A stretch of DNA of 55,792 bases from an uncultured Burkholderiales bacterium (GCA_903935585.1 CAIZSE010000001.1:1-55792); one strand, 5' to 3'; numbered from the stretch's first letter, positions 18,043-26,105 are shown. Notes: generated by a model not told the origin, from the letters alone. Numbers and translations: made by a program.

Positions 18043-18504
18043 ATGGATTTGATGTTGTGGCGCCATGCCGAAGCCCATGATGAAGAGCTTGCTGAAGAAG
18101 ACATGCAAAGGGCACTGACGCCCCGTGGGCGCCGACAAGCCGAACGCATGGCGGTCTGGCTTGAAAGCCAATTGCCCCAAGGAACCCGCATCCTGTGCAG
18201 CCCTGCCGTCAGGGCTGAGCAAACAGTTCGTGCCCTGGGACGGAAATACAAGGTGCGCGATGCCTTGTCGCCTGGTGCATCGGTCCAGGATGTTCTGGAA
18301 ACATCAGGCTGGCCCAACGCCAAGTATCCTGTGTTGCTGGTGGGGCATCAGCCAGCGCTGGGGGGTGTCATTGCCCAATTGCTGGAAATGCCTACAGAAG
18401 CATGCGCCATTCGCAAAGGCGCTGTTTGGTGGTTGCGCAACCGCACTCGGGACGGTGCAAACCACACTGTTTTGCTGGCTGTCACCTCGCCAGAGCGTTT
18501 GTAA
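18043..18504 (+). CDS. sixA: SixA-type phosphohistidine phosphatase
   Basis: A 153-residue histidine phosphatase with the RHAEAH motif (His8 nucleophile), the partner arginine in LCSPAVRAEQT and the second histidine in LLVGHQPALG. SixA removes phosphate from phosphohistidine proteins such as those of the PTS-Ntr branch. It starts 5 bp after ppk1, and pairing with ppk1 suggests a link between polyphosphate metabolism and phosphohistidine turnover. It faces the H1-like gene convergently with only 6 bp between. Confidence 0.9.
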   Translation: MDLMLWRHAEAHDEELAEEDMQRALTPRGRRQAERMAVWLESQLPQGTRILCSPAVRAEQTVRALGRKYKVRDALSPGASVQDVLETSGWPNAKYPVLLVGHQPALGGVIAQLLEMPTEACAIRKGAVWWLRNRTRDGANHTVLLAVTSPERL

Positions 18505-18510
18505 AAAGGC

Positions 18511-19035
18511 TCAGTCCTTGGCAGGTCGTCCGGTCTTGATGGTCGGAACGCTGGCCAAGGCTTTCTTGAATGAGGCGTCTGGCATGCTGGCGAGTGCCTG
18601 CAAACCCGCGCGGATGAGCTCGCTTTTCTTGATCTCGACACTCAGGCCCAAGGCGCGTTTTTTCATCTCGCCAATTTGCAAAAGCTCATTTTTTGGAATG
18701 GTGAAACTGTCACGAACCACTTTGACTTTTTTATCCTTCAAGGGTTTTGCGGGCGCAGCGGCTGTTTTTTTGACGACGGGGTTTTGAGGCGCAGTGCGTG
18801 TGGTTTTGGCAGGAGCTTTGACAGCCGTTGACTTGGCTGTTTTAGAAACGGGCGCTTTGACTGGAGATGCGACAGTCAGTGGCTTTTTGCGTTGGGGCGT
18901 CTTGGCCACTTTGCCTGGTGTTGGGGCTGCTGTTGACTTTTTCAGGGCACCTGAACGGGGCCTGGTTTTAGTGAGGGTGTTGGTTTGGGTGTCCACAAGG
19001 GAGGATGCTTTTGCAGCACTTTGTGTCAAGTTCAT
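18511..19035 (-). CDS. Histone H1-like Lys/Ala/Pro-rich protein with a helical C-terminal domain
   Basis: 174 residues in two parts. Residues 1-100 are a low-complexity tail rich in Lys, Ala, Pro and Thr (KTAKSTAVKAPAKTTRTAP), similar in style to histone H1-like DNA-binding tails such as AlgP or PhaF. Residues 108-160 are ordered: VVRDSFTIPKNELLQIGEMK, LGLSVEIKKSELIRAGLQAL, resembling a ribbon-helix-helix-type region. It ends PTIKTGRPAKD. Probably a nucleoid-associated protein. It lies between polyphosphate genes, which is notable because polyphosphate can affect basic DNA-binding proteins; the link is inference. Confidence 0.72.
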   Translation of the reverse strand: MNLTQSAAKASSLVDTQTNTLTKTRPRSGALKKSTAAPTPGKVAKTPQRKKPLTVASPVKAPVSKTAKSTAVKAPAKTTRTAPQNPVVKKTAAAPAKPLKDKKVKVVRDSFTIPKNELLQIGEMKKRALGLSVEIKKSELIRAGLQALASMPDASFKKALASVPTIKTGRPAKD

Positions 19036-19056
19036 GGTGGTTAAAACTCAAAAAAT

Positions 19057-19097
19057 AACGGTGCATACAGTTTATACCGTTGTGATGGACTTGACAA
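19057..19097 (-). promoter_or_regulatory. Putative promoter and operator of the H1-like gene
   Basis: On the minus strand TTGTCA (19092-19097) and TATAAA (19071-19076) are separated by 15 bp, or by 17 bp if TAAACT is the -10 box. An inverted repeat AACGGT (19057-19062) / ACCGTT (19076-19081) overlaps the -10 area and could be an operator. Nothing else is seen in 19036-19170. Confidence 0.35.
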
Positions 19098-19170
19098 GAC
19101 CTTGGCGTGATGCCATCTTTGCCCGCCGATCACATTCAAATACAACAAGATGCAACGTGTATTCGATGGT

Positions 19171-20673
19171 TCAGATCACTGAAACGTGCAAGGTCCAGTC
19201 TGTTTTTTGCCAGGCGGCTTTTTCTTCCCGCAACAAGTGCGCCGACTGAGGCCAAAGTTCAGCCCACGCGCTGTTGATTTTCAGGTGCGCAGTGCGTCGC
19301 AATGCATCACACGCCATGTTCAGGCCCGACAGGTCAGGGTCTCGCCGGGCGTGACACAAAATGACAGCAAGCCGCAGAGCCATGAGCTGTTGCACAAAGC
19401 TGGCGTCCTCCATTTCGGATTCGAGTTTGCGCAATTTCCCCCGGTGGCCAAGTACCAATTGGCTCAGGCGGTGCAACTCGTTCAGGGTGAAGCCAGGCAG
19501 GTCGGTGTTGTCCAAAATATAAGCGCCATGCTTGTGGTAATCGCTGTGTGAGATGCGCATGCCGGTTTCGTGCAGCTGACAAGCCCAATGCAGTTTTTGC
19601 AAATAACGCTGGCGTTCTCCTGTGGGGGCATCCCCCGTGCTGGGAATCAATGCCTCCAGCAGGTTTTGGGCTGTTCGTGAAACCCGCTCGGCCTGTAGCT
19701 TGTCGGTGCCAAAACGTTGTGCCAGCCAGTCCACCATGGACGACCGAACATCCTGAATACCTTCGCGGTCGATCAAGTCATACAGTGCGCCATGCCTGAG
19801 TGCGCCTTGTGCGGGGTGCATGACATCGATTTGCAGCAAATCAAAGACTGCCTGCAACACCGCCAATCCTCCTCCAATGACGGGTTTGCGGTCTTCTTTG
19901 ACCCCTTCAAGTCGCAGGTTGTCAAATTTTTGGGCTTTGATTAAACGGTCTTTCAGCCAGGCCAGCCCTTCACGCGTGATTTGATCTGCAGGCCAACCGG
20001 AGGCGCTCAATATGTCTGATACGGCCCCCACGGTGCCAGACGAGCCGTAGCACTTGTCCCAATGGCTGTGATTGAACAGGCTATGGGCTTCGTCCAGGAC
20101 TGCCTTGGCCCCGATTTCAGCCGCATTGAAGGCCTGCGCTGTCCACAAACCGTCTGGAAAATACTTCATCGACCAGCCTACGCTGCCCACCCGGTAAGAC
20201 GCCAAGGTGCTGGCAATTTCTCGCTGGCCCAAAATCATTTCGGTGGAGCGTCCCCCAATATCGATCACCAGACGGCGCTCATCGGACTGAGGCAAGAGGT
20301 GCGAAACACCCAAATAGATCAAACGTGCTTCTTCCCTGCCCGCGATCACCTCAATCGGAAAGCCCAGGATGCGTTTGGCTGTGCTCAGGAAAACATCGCG
20401 GTTACGCGCTTCGCGCAAAGTTTGTGTCGCCACGGCACGCACCTGGCTGGGCTTGAAGCCGGCGATGCGCTCACCAAAGCGTGCCAGGCAATCCCAGCCT
20501 CTTTCCATGGCTTCTTGGGTCAGGTTGCGTTCTGCGTCCAGGCCGTTGCCTTGGCGCACGGTCTCCTTGATGTACTCCACCCGCCGCAATTGACCCGTAT
20601 CCATTTGGCCAATTTCGAGTCGGAAACTGTTGGAGCCCAGGTCAATGGCGGCGTAAAGGGACTTGGTTTGCAT
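19171..20673 (-). CDS. ppx: Exopolyphosphatase (Ppx/GppA family)
   Basis: A 500-residue member of the actin-fold Ppx/GppA family, which hydrolyses polyphosphate (or pppGpp). Phosphate-binding loops are AAIDLGSNSFRLEI and LVIDIGGRSTEMILG, followed by GSSGTVGAVSDIL and VIGGGLAVLQAVFDLL; the C-terminal HD-like domain contains LHWACQLHETGMRISHSDYHKHGAYIL. Size and the neighbouring ppk1 favour exopolyphosphatase over GppA. It has its own Pho-box-like site at 20710-20738. Confidence 0.9.
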   Translation of the reverse strand: MQTKSLYAAIDLGSNSFRLEIGQMDTGQLRRVEYIKETVRQGNGLDAERNLTQEAMERGWDCLARFGERIAGFKPSQVRAVATQTLREARNRDVFLSTAKRILGFPIEVIAGREEARLIYLGVSHLLPQSDERRLVIDIGGRSTEMILGQREIASTLASYRVGSVGWSMKYFPDGLWTAQAFNAAEIGAKAVLDEAHSLFNHSHWDKCYGSSGTVGAVSDILSASGWPADQITREGLAWLKDRLIKAQKFDNLRLEGVKEDRKPVIGGGLAVLQAVFDLLQIDVMHPAQGALRHGALYDLIDREGIQDVRSSMVDWLAQRFGTDKLQAERVSRTAQNLLEALIPSTGDAPTGERQRYLQKLHWACQLHETGMRISHSDYHKHGAYILDNTDLPGFTLNELHRLSQLVLGHRGKLRKLESEMEDASFVQQLMALRLAVILCHARRDPDLSGLNMACDALRRTAHLKINSAWAELWPQSAHLLREEKAAWQKTDWTLHVSVI

Positions 20674-20709
20674 GCGGAAAACGTCTTTGGCGAGAAAGAT
20701 TCAGATTAT

Positions 20710-20738
20710 GTGACGGTGGTGTGAAGTTTTGATGACGC
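20710..20738 (-). promoter_or_regulatory. Putative PhoB site (three half-sites) upstream of ppx
   Basis: On the minus strand three 7-bp half-sites, GCGTCAT, ACTTCAC and CCGTCAC, are spaced by 4 bp each (11-bp period). They end 36 bp before the ppx start codon. This matches the tandem CTGTCAT-type direct repeat bound by PhoB. The remaining 20739-20826 interval shows only isolated TGTCAT words. Confidence 0.5.
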
Positions 20739-20826
20739 CACTGCAAATTGTCATGCTTGAGGCCTTCGTGAAATGTCATACCCACCTCGGGACAATTCCT
20801 GAACCTGTGCAGCCGGCACACCACTT

Positions 20827-21186
20827 TCAGCAATTGGCAGTGTCGCAGACCACAGCAGGAATTTCATCGCAGGGCATGCCCTGGCAGCAATGCGCGGTCA
20901 AAAAGTCCATCAGGCTTTGCATGGCGCCGAGGTCAGCGCGGTAGCGCAAAAATCGGCCTTCGCGTTGCACGCTGACCAAGGCTGCGTGGTGCAATTCTTT
21001 GAGGTGAAACGAGAGCGTGTTGGCTGGCACATCCAGCGCCACAGAAAGTTGGCCGGGCTGAATGCCCTCAGGGCCAGCACCGACGATGGCCCTGAACACT
21101 TTGAGGCGTGAACTTTGCGCCAAAGCAGCCAGGGCCTTGACAGCCACGTCTTCGTCCATGACGTTGAAAAGAGAAATGGGGTTCAT
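20827..21186 (-). CDS. arsR: ArsR-family arsenic-responsive repressor
   Basis: A 119-residue winged-helix repressor. It starts MNPISLFNVMDEDVAVKALA at 21186, overlapping the arsJ stop by 4 bp (ATGA). The recognition region is LDVPANTLSFHLKELHHAAL. The C-terminal HCCQGMPCDE carries three cysteines like those that bind arsenite in ArsR proteins of the C-terminal-site type. As the last gene of gapdh-arsJ-arsR it would repress its own operon until arsenite appears. Longer in-frame starts inside arsJ are unlikely. Confidence 0.9.
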   Translation of the reverse strand: MNPISLFNVMDEDVAVKALAALAQSSRLKVFRAIVGAGPEGIQPGQLSVALDVPANTLSFHLKELHHAALVSVQREGRFLRYRADLGAMQSLMDFLTAHCCQGMPCDEIPAVVCDTANC

Positions 21187-22463
21187 GCTGTGGTTTCCGA
21201 AGTGGGCGTATGCGTGAGCAAGCCCATGGGTAAACGCAGCGTGGCCAGCCAGCACAAGAGCAGCATCAGCGCCGAGCCCAGCAGCGCATACATCAGCCCG
21301 CCCCACTGGTAGAGCAAGCCCGAGAGCAAGGTGCCCATAAACCGACCCAACGCATTGGCCGCGTAATAAAAGCCCACGTCTTCAGCCGCTTTTTCAGAGC
21401 CTGCGTAGGCCAGCACCAAATAGCTGTGTACCGACGAGTTGATGGCAAAGGCAAAGCCGAACAGGCTCAGCCCCCCCACCACCCACCACTGCAGCTGTGG
21501 CGCCTCCAGGTACATGGCTGCGGCGATGCCCAGCGGAATGAGCGCGAGGACAGCGGACCACCACCTTGCCGCAGGCACTTCACTGCTCAGGCCATCGGCA
21601 CTGCGCCGAACCAGTTGCGGGGCCAGGGCCTGCACCAAGCCGTAGCCAATCGTCCAGGCCGCCAAAAAGCCACCCACCATGGTGAAAGTCCAGCCCACCG
21701 AGTACAAAAACACCGGAACGCCCACCACAAACCACACATCTCGCGCGCCAAACAAAGCCACGCGAGCGGCAGCCAGTGCGTTGATGCCCGGGTTTTTGGC
21801 AAACAGCTCTTTCGCAGAGCCCGAAGGCTTGCTCTTGCCCATCATGGGCGGCAAGCTGGTGACCACGCCCACCAACACCAAAGCCAAGAGGCCCGACATC
21901 GCCCAGAGTGAGCCCTGAAAACCCAGCGTCTCCAACAGCAAACCGCCCAAGAAAAAGCCAAAGCCCTTCATGGCGTTTTTACTGCCCGTGAACCAGGCCA
22001 CCCACTTGAAGAGTTGCCCGTTGCCTTGGTCTTTGGCTTGCGCCTGTGTGATCTTGATGGCCGACTTGCTTGCTGTTTTGGTCAGGTCTTTCGCCACGCC
22101 ACACACGCCCTGCGACAACACCACCCAGGCCACCGACATGGCCGCTGTCCAATCGGGCTGCAGGGCTGAGAGCAAACCAAAGCCGATGATCTGTGTGACC
22201 AGGCCCACGGTGAGCATGCGGGCAATGCCAAAACGGGTGGCCAACCAGCCGCCGATCAGGTTGGCCAGCACGCCTGCGCCTTCGTAGAGCAAGAACAAAA
22301 AGGCCAGCGTAAAGGGCGAGTAGCCGAGCTTGTAAAAGTGCAGCAGCACCAACATGCGCAAAGCACCGTCGGTCAGGGTGAAGCCCCAATAGGCGGCGGT
22401 GACGATGCCGTAGTTGCGTTCAGCGGCGGTGACTCTGCCGTAATGGCGTTCAGCGGCATTCAT
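21183..22463 (-). CDS. arsJ: Organoarsenical efflux MFS transporter ArsJ
   Basis: A 426-residue major facilitator protein with about 12 membrane segments. NYGIVTAAYWGFTLTDGALR, followed by MLVLLHFYKLGYSPFTLAFL and EGAGVLANLIGGWLATRFGI, is the ArsJ signature. ArsJ exports 1-arseno-3-phosphoglycerate, which the neighbouring GAPDH forms from arsenate, so the pair removes arsenate without reduction. The N-terminus contains a 10-residue tandem duplication (AAERHYGRVT / AAERNYGIVT). It starts 1 bp after the gapdh stop. Confidence 0.92.
   Translation of the reverse strand: MNAAERHYGRVTAAERNYGIVTAAYWGFTLTDGALRMLVLLHFYKLGYSPFTLAFLFLLYEGAGVLANLIGGWLATRFGIARMLTVGLVTQIIGFGLLSALQPDWTAAMSVAWVVLSQGVCGVAKDLTKTASKSAIKITQAQAKDQGNGQLFKWVAWFTGSKNAMKGFGFFLGGLLLETLGFQGSLWAMSGLLALVLVGVVTSLPPMMGKSKPSGSAKELFAKNPGINALAAARVALFGARDVWFVVGVPVFLYSVGWTFTMVGGFLAAWTIGYGLVQALAPQLVRRSADGLSSEVPAARWWSAVLALIPLGIAAAMYLEAPQLQWWVVGGLSLFGFAFAINSSVHSYLVLAYAGSEKAAEDVGFYYAANALGRFMGTLLSGLLYQWGGLMYALLGSALMLLLCWLATLRLPMGLLTHTPTSETTA
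22399..22458. repeat. 30-bp tandem repeat at the 5' end of arsJ
   Basis: Two in-frame copies of a 30-bp unit (22399-22428 and 22429-22458) that differ at a few positions and encode AAERxYGxVT twice, right after the start codon. It lengthens the cytoplasmic N-terminus by ten residues. Confidence 0.8.
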
Positions 22464-22464
22464 T

Positions 22465-23508
22465 TCAGATGCCCACCTCGTTCATGTGGCAAGCCAGATC
22501 CACCATGCGGCAGGCGTAGCCCATTTCGTTGTCGTACCAAGCGTAAATTTTCAGCATCGTGCCATCGGTCACCAGGGTCGACAGCGCGTCCACAATGGCG
22601 CTGCGTGTGTCGCGGGCGTAGTCCACGCTGACCAGTGGTCGGATCTCGTAGCCCAAAATGCCAGCCAGTGGGCCTTGGGCTGCGCTAGCAAACAGGGCGT
22701 TGACTTCTTCGGCGCTGGTTTCGCGCTTCATCTCGAACACGCAGTCGGTCAACGAGGCGTTGAGCACTGGGGCACGCACCGCGTGGCCATTGAGCTTGCC
22801 CTTGAGGTCGGGGTAAATCAATGCAATGGCCGTGGCGCTGCCGGTGGTGGTGGGGGCCAAGCTGACCATGGCGCTGCGGGCGCGGCGCAGGTCTTTGTGT
22901 GGGGCATCGACCACCAAGTTGGTGTTGGTCGGGTCGTGGATGGTGGTGATCTGGCCGTGTCGGATGCCAATGGCTTCGTGCACGACTTTGACCACCGGGG
23001 CCAGGCAGTTGGTGGTGCACGATGCGGCCGTGACGATGCGGTCTTTGGCGGGGTTGTATTGCGTGTGGTTGATGCCAACCACGATGTTCAGCACATCGCC
23101 GACCTTCACGGGAGCGGCCACGATGACCCGCTTGGCGCCCCGGTCCAGGTGGCCTTGAATGGTTTCAGGGGTCAAAAACTTGCCGGTGCACTCCAGCACC
23201 AGGTCTACCCCCAAGTCGCCCCAAGGAATATCGGCCGGGTTGGCGTGCGAAGAAAAGCCCAAGCTGCGCTCCCCGATTTGGATTCGGCTGTCACCCTCGG
23301 CCTCGATGCGTTCGCGCCACCTGCCTTGCACGCTGTCAAACGCCAACAAATGCGCGGTGGCCGCTGCGCCACCTTTGAGTTCGTTCAGGTGCACCACCTC
23401 CAGGCGGTTGCCTGCCCGCGGGTCATCTTGCTGGCGCTCGGCAGCGCCCATGGCCGCACGCAATGCCAAACGGCCAATGCGGCCCATGCCGTTGATACCG
23501 ACTTTCAT
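22465..23508 (-). CDS. ArsJ-associated glyceraldehyde-3-phosphate dehydrogenase
   Basis: A 347-residue GAPDH: NAD-binding [19 protein letters not shown], catalytic cysteine in [11 protein letters not shown], and [15 protein letters not shown] at the end. Because it is directly followed by arsJ and arsR, it is most likely the specialised GAPDH that uses arsenate in place of phosphate to give unstable 1-arseno-3-phosphoglycerate for export. The start at 23508 (MKVGINGMG) is the standard one. A Pho-box-like site lies 55 bp upstream. Confidence 0.92.
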   Translation of the reverse strand: MKVGINGMGRIGRLALRAAMGAAERQQDDPRAGNRLEVVHLNELKGGAAATAHLLAFDSVQGRWRERIEAEGDSRIQIGERSLGFSSHANPADIPWGDLGVDLVLECTGKFLTPETIQGHLDRGAKRVIVAAPVKVGDVLNIVVGINHTQYNPAKDRIVTAASCTTNCLAPVVKVVHEAIGIRHGQITTIHDPTNTNLVVDAPHKDLRRARSAMVSLAPTTTGSATAIALIYPDLKGKLNGHAVRAPVLNASLTDCVFEMKRETSAEEVNALFASAAQGPLAGILGYEIRPLVSVDYARDTRSAIVDALSTLVTDGTMLKIYAWYDNEMGYACRMVDLACHMNEVGI

Positions 23509-23563
23509 GGCTTGTCTTTCAATGGTTCTGGAAATGTGATGGTCTGGACTTTGCCACGAATTT

Positions 23564-23581
23564 GTGACGGTTGAATGACAA
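23564..23581 (-). promoter_or_regulatory. Putative PhoB box upstream of the gapdh-arsJ-arsR operon
   Basis: On the minus strand TTGTCAT-TCAA-CCGTCAC: two good CTGTCAT-type half-sites with 4-bp spacing, oriented toward the GAPDH gene 55 bp away. This would place arsenate export under phosphate-starvation control in addition to ArsR. Confidence 0.5.
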
Positions 23582-23582
23582 G

Positions 23583-23602
23583 ACCGGTGTTGCCTCACCG
23601 GT
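23583..23602. promoter_or_regulatory. Perfect inverted repeat between gapdh and phoX
   Basis: ACCGGTG-TTGCCT-CACCGGT, 7-bp arms with a 6-bp spacer, 2 bp from the arsenate-operon Pho box. It could be an operator (for example for ArsR) or a hairpin near a transcript start. It does not match a known ArsR operator that I can recall. Confidence 0.35.
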
Positions 23603-23630
23603 GATGGCATGTCTTTAAAGTTTCAAAATT

Positions 23631-23648
23631 GCGCCATCAAAATGTCAC
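23631..23648 (+). promoter_or_regulatory. Weak PhoB-box candidate upstream of phoX
   Basis: GCGCCAT-CAAA-ATGTCAC on the plus strand. The second half-site is good and the first poor. It ends 42 bp before the phoX start. PhoX genes are usually PhoB-controlled, which adds some support. Confidence 0.35.
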
Positions 23649-23690
23649 GGACAAGACCTGAAATGGTACTTTTCCACCTGGAGTTTTTTG

Positions 23691-25916
23691 ATGTCCCACC
23701 ACGATCACGACCCTGTCTTCAACACCTCCGAAAACCCCCATTTCCAGGATGTCTTGGCCCAATCCTTGCAAAACCCGGCACGTCGTGGTCTGTTGCGCGG
23801 TGGTTTGGGTTTGGCGGGCTTGGCCATGCTGCCCGGCTGCGCCACTTTGACTGCGGGCCAGGCTGCTTCGCCATCGGCTTTGGGTTTTGCCGCCGTTGAG
23901 AAAAGCCTGCTGGACAACGTGATGCTGCCACCCGGCTACCAGTACAGCGTGTTGCACGCCACGGGCGATGCGCTCGATTCGGCCTTGGCCGCTTACTCCA
24001 ACAAAGGCCTGGAGTCAGACGACTGGTCGCGCAGGGTGGGTGATCACCACGATGGCATGGACATTTATTACATCGATGCCAATGGCCGGTACTCCGAAAA
24101 GGAAACAGCGCGTGCCGTGCTGTGCGTGAACCACGAAAGCTCGGCCGACTCGCATTTCTTGCACCCGAATGGCCAGACTTCCAACAAGGTCGGCGGCAAA
24201 AAATTCACCCAGTTTGGGGACTGGGATTTGGGTGCTCGCCCAGAGCTGGAAGTGCTCAAGGAGATCAACTTGCATGGCGTGAGCGTGGTGGAGATCGTCA
24301 AAACGTCACAAGGCTGGCGCATACAGCAAGACTCGCCGCTGAATCGCCGCATCACGCCGCAAACGCCGGTTCGCATCAGCGGTCCACGTGCTCACATCGA
24401 GCAAATTCGCGGCTTCATGACCACCCGTTGGGATACGGCCGGGGCCATGTCCCGTGGCACGCTGAACAACTGTGGCCATGGCAAAACGCCTTGGGGCACT
24501 TACTTGGGCTGTGAAGAAAACTGGGCCTATTACTTTCAAACCACCGCAGGTGGGGCTGCATTTTCGGCCAAAGAAATGGCTTCGCTCAAGCGTTATGGCG
24601 TGGCCTCTGCGGCCCCGGCGGCAGGCGTGACCAAGGCCGCAGGGCAAGGCTGGCACACCGTTTCGGGCACAGACGACCGCTTTTCACGTTGGAACCTGGC
24701 GGCAGTGGGTGCCACTGCAGAAAAAGATTTCCGCAACGAAGCCAACACTTTTGGGTTCAACGTCGAGATTGACCCCTTGGCCCCCAACGCCACGCCGGCC
24801 AAGCGCGTGGCCATGGGCCGCTTTGCGCACGAAGCGGCCGTGTGCGGTGTGCCAAAAGCCGGCGAACCCTTGGCGTTTTACATGGGCTGCGATTCCCGCA
24901 ACGAGTACATCTACAAGTTTGTCTCTGTTGCCGTGTGGGACCCACGCGATGTCGGTGGCGGCTTGGTGGCCGGTGACAAATACCTGAGTGAAGGCAAGCT
25001 TTACGCTGCCCGTTTTGACGCTTCGGGCCAGGGTGAGTGGTTGGAGTTGACGATGGCTGACCCGCGCATTGCCAATCACAGCGCCTACAAATTTGCCAAC
25101 CAAGGTGATGTGTTGGTCAATGCACGTTATGCGGCCGATGCTGTGGGGGCCACCAAGATGGACCGTCCGGAGTGGGGCGCTGTCAACCACCGCAACGGCG
25201 AAATCTATTTCGCCTTGACCAACAACAGCGCAGCCAACCGAACGCCTGCCAAAACCGATCCAGCCAACCCGCGTGCTTACATGGACCTGGACGGCGTGAA
25301 AAGCATGGGCAACCCCAACGGCCACATCATCCGCTTCAAAGAGTCAGGCCATCAAGCCTCAGCCAAATCCTTTGCCTGGGACATCTTTGTTTTTGGCGCA
25401 GAAGAAGACTCAGGCGATGCCAACTTGTCGGGCTTGACTGCCAAAAATGCCTTCTCTTCACCCGACGGCTTGTGGTTCAGCAAGGCCACTGGCATTTGCT
25501 GGATCCAGACGGACGACGGCGCTTTCACGGACGAAACCAACTGCATGATGCTGGCCGCCATTCCGGGCCATGTGGGCGATGGTGGCAAAGTCACCGTGAA
25601 AAACAAGATGGTGGTGGGCGGTGTCGAGCAAACCGGCACGCAAGAAACCTTCTTGGGCGCGGCTTTGGGAGAGGCCAAACTGCGCCGCTTCCTGGTGGCC
25701 CCCAAGGGTGCCGAGGTCACGGGCATCACTGAAACGCCCGACGGCCGCACGCTGTTTGTCAACATCCAGCACCCTGGCGAATTGTCCAAGCCCCAGTCTT
25801 CTGGCGGTGCACCACAAAGTGTGTGGCCCGGCAACCAAGGCTACGGCGTGGCCGGCCGTCCACGTTCAGCCACCATCGTGATCACCCGCAAAGACGGCGG
25901 TTTGATCGGTTTGTAA
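23691..25916 (+). CDS. phoX: PhoX-family alkaline phosphatase
   Basis: A 741-residue phosphatase of the PhoX/DUF839 family, which releases phosphate from organic phosphoesters in the periplasm or outside the cell and uses calcium and iron. It begins with a Tat signal, NPARRGLLRGGLGLAGLAML, followed by LPGC, a possible lipobox. Family blocks include VLCVNHESSADSHF, GTLNNCGHGKTPWGTYLGCEENW, RWDTAGAMSRG, GRFAHEAAV, FSSPDGLWFSKATGICWIQTDDG and the C-terminal GYGVAGRPRSATIVITR. The ATG at 23691, preceded by TGGAG, is preferred over the TTG at 23688. It is divergent from the arsenate operon and followed by a strong terminator. Confidence 0.92.
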   Translation: MSHHDHDPVFNTSENPHFQDVLAQSLQNPARRGLLRGGLGLAGLAMLPGCATLTAGQAASPSALGFAAVEKSLLDNVMLPPGYQYSVLHATGDALDSALAAYSNKGLESDDWSRRVGDHHDGMDIYYIDANGRYSEKETARAVLCVNHESSADSHFLHPNGQTSNKVGGKKFTQFGDWDLGARPELEVLKEINLHGVSVVEIVKTSQGWRIQQDSPLNRRITPQTPVRISGPRAHIEQIRGFMTTRWDTAGAMSRGTLNNCGHGKTPWGTYLGCEENWAYYFQTTAGGAAFSAKEMASLKRYGVASAAPAAGVTKAAGQGWHTVSGTDDRFSRWNLAAVGATAEKDFRNEANTFGFNVEIDPLAPNATPAKRVAMGRFAHEAAVCGVPKAGEPLAFYMGCDSRNEYIYKFVSVAVWDPRDVGGGLVAGDKYLSEGKLYAARFDASGQGEWLELTMADPRIANHSAYKFANQGDVLVNARYAADAVGATKMDRPEWGAVNHRNGEIYFALTNNSAANRTPAKTDPANPRAYMDLDGVKSMGNPNGHIIRFKESGHQASAKSFAWDIFVFGAEEDSGDANLSGLTAKNAFSSPDGLWFSKATGICWIQTDDGAFTDETNCMMLAAIPGHVGDGGKVTVKNKMVVGGVEQTGTQETFLGAALGEAKLRRFLVAPKGAEVTGITETPDGRTLFVNIQHPGELSKPQSSGGAPQSVWPGNQGYGVAGRPRSATIVITRKDGGLIGL

Positions 25917-25924
25917 GCCCAAAA

Positions 25925-25954
25925 AGCGCACGCATCGGTGCGACTGCGTGCGCT
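25925..25954. repeat. Stem-loop after phoX
   Basis: AGCGCACGCA and TGCGTGCGCT form a perfect 10-bp stem around a 10-base loop, 8 bp after the phoX stop. It sits directly ahead of the rho-independent terminator at 25965 and may stabilise the transcript end. Confidence 0.6.
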
Positions 25955-25964
25955 GCCTCACTGG

Positions 25965-25988
25965 ACACGCCTTCGGGCGTGTTTTTTT
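25965..25988 (+). terminator. Rho-independent terminator of phoX
   Basis: ACACGCC-TTCG-GGCGTGT followed by a run of T residues: a 7-bp GC-rich stem, a stable TTCG tetraloop and a T tract. This is a textbook intrinsic terminator that isolates phoX from the pst operon. Confidence 0.9.
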
Positions 25989-26006
25989 AATCTGCATTTG
26001 GCTCTT

Positions 26007-26024
26007 TTGACATCGTTTTGTCAC
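26007..26024 (+). promoter_or_regulatory. PhoB box upstream of pstS
   Basis: TTGACAT-CGTT-TTGTCAC, two half-sites close to CTGTCAT with 4-bp spacing, 81 bp ahead of pstS. A GATTAA -10-like element lies about 8 bp downstream at 26032-26037. pstS is the classic PhoB target, so this is the best supported Pho box of the window. Confidence 0.7.
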
Positions 26025-26105
26025 AATGGCCGATTAAAGTCGAATCAGTCCCCACGAAAGACCTCTCGGGCGACTTCGTACCTATACCCCTTATCAGGAG
26101 ATGAC

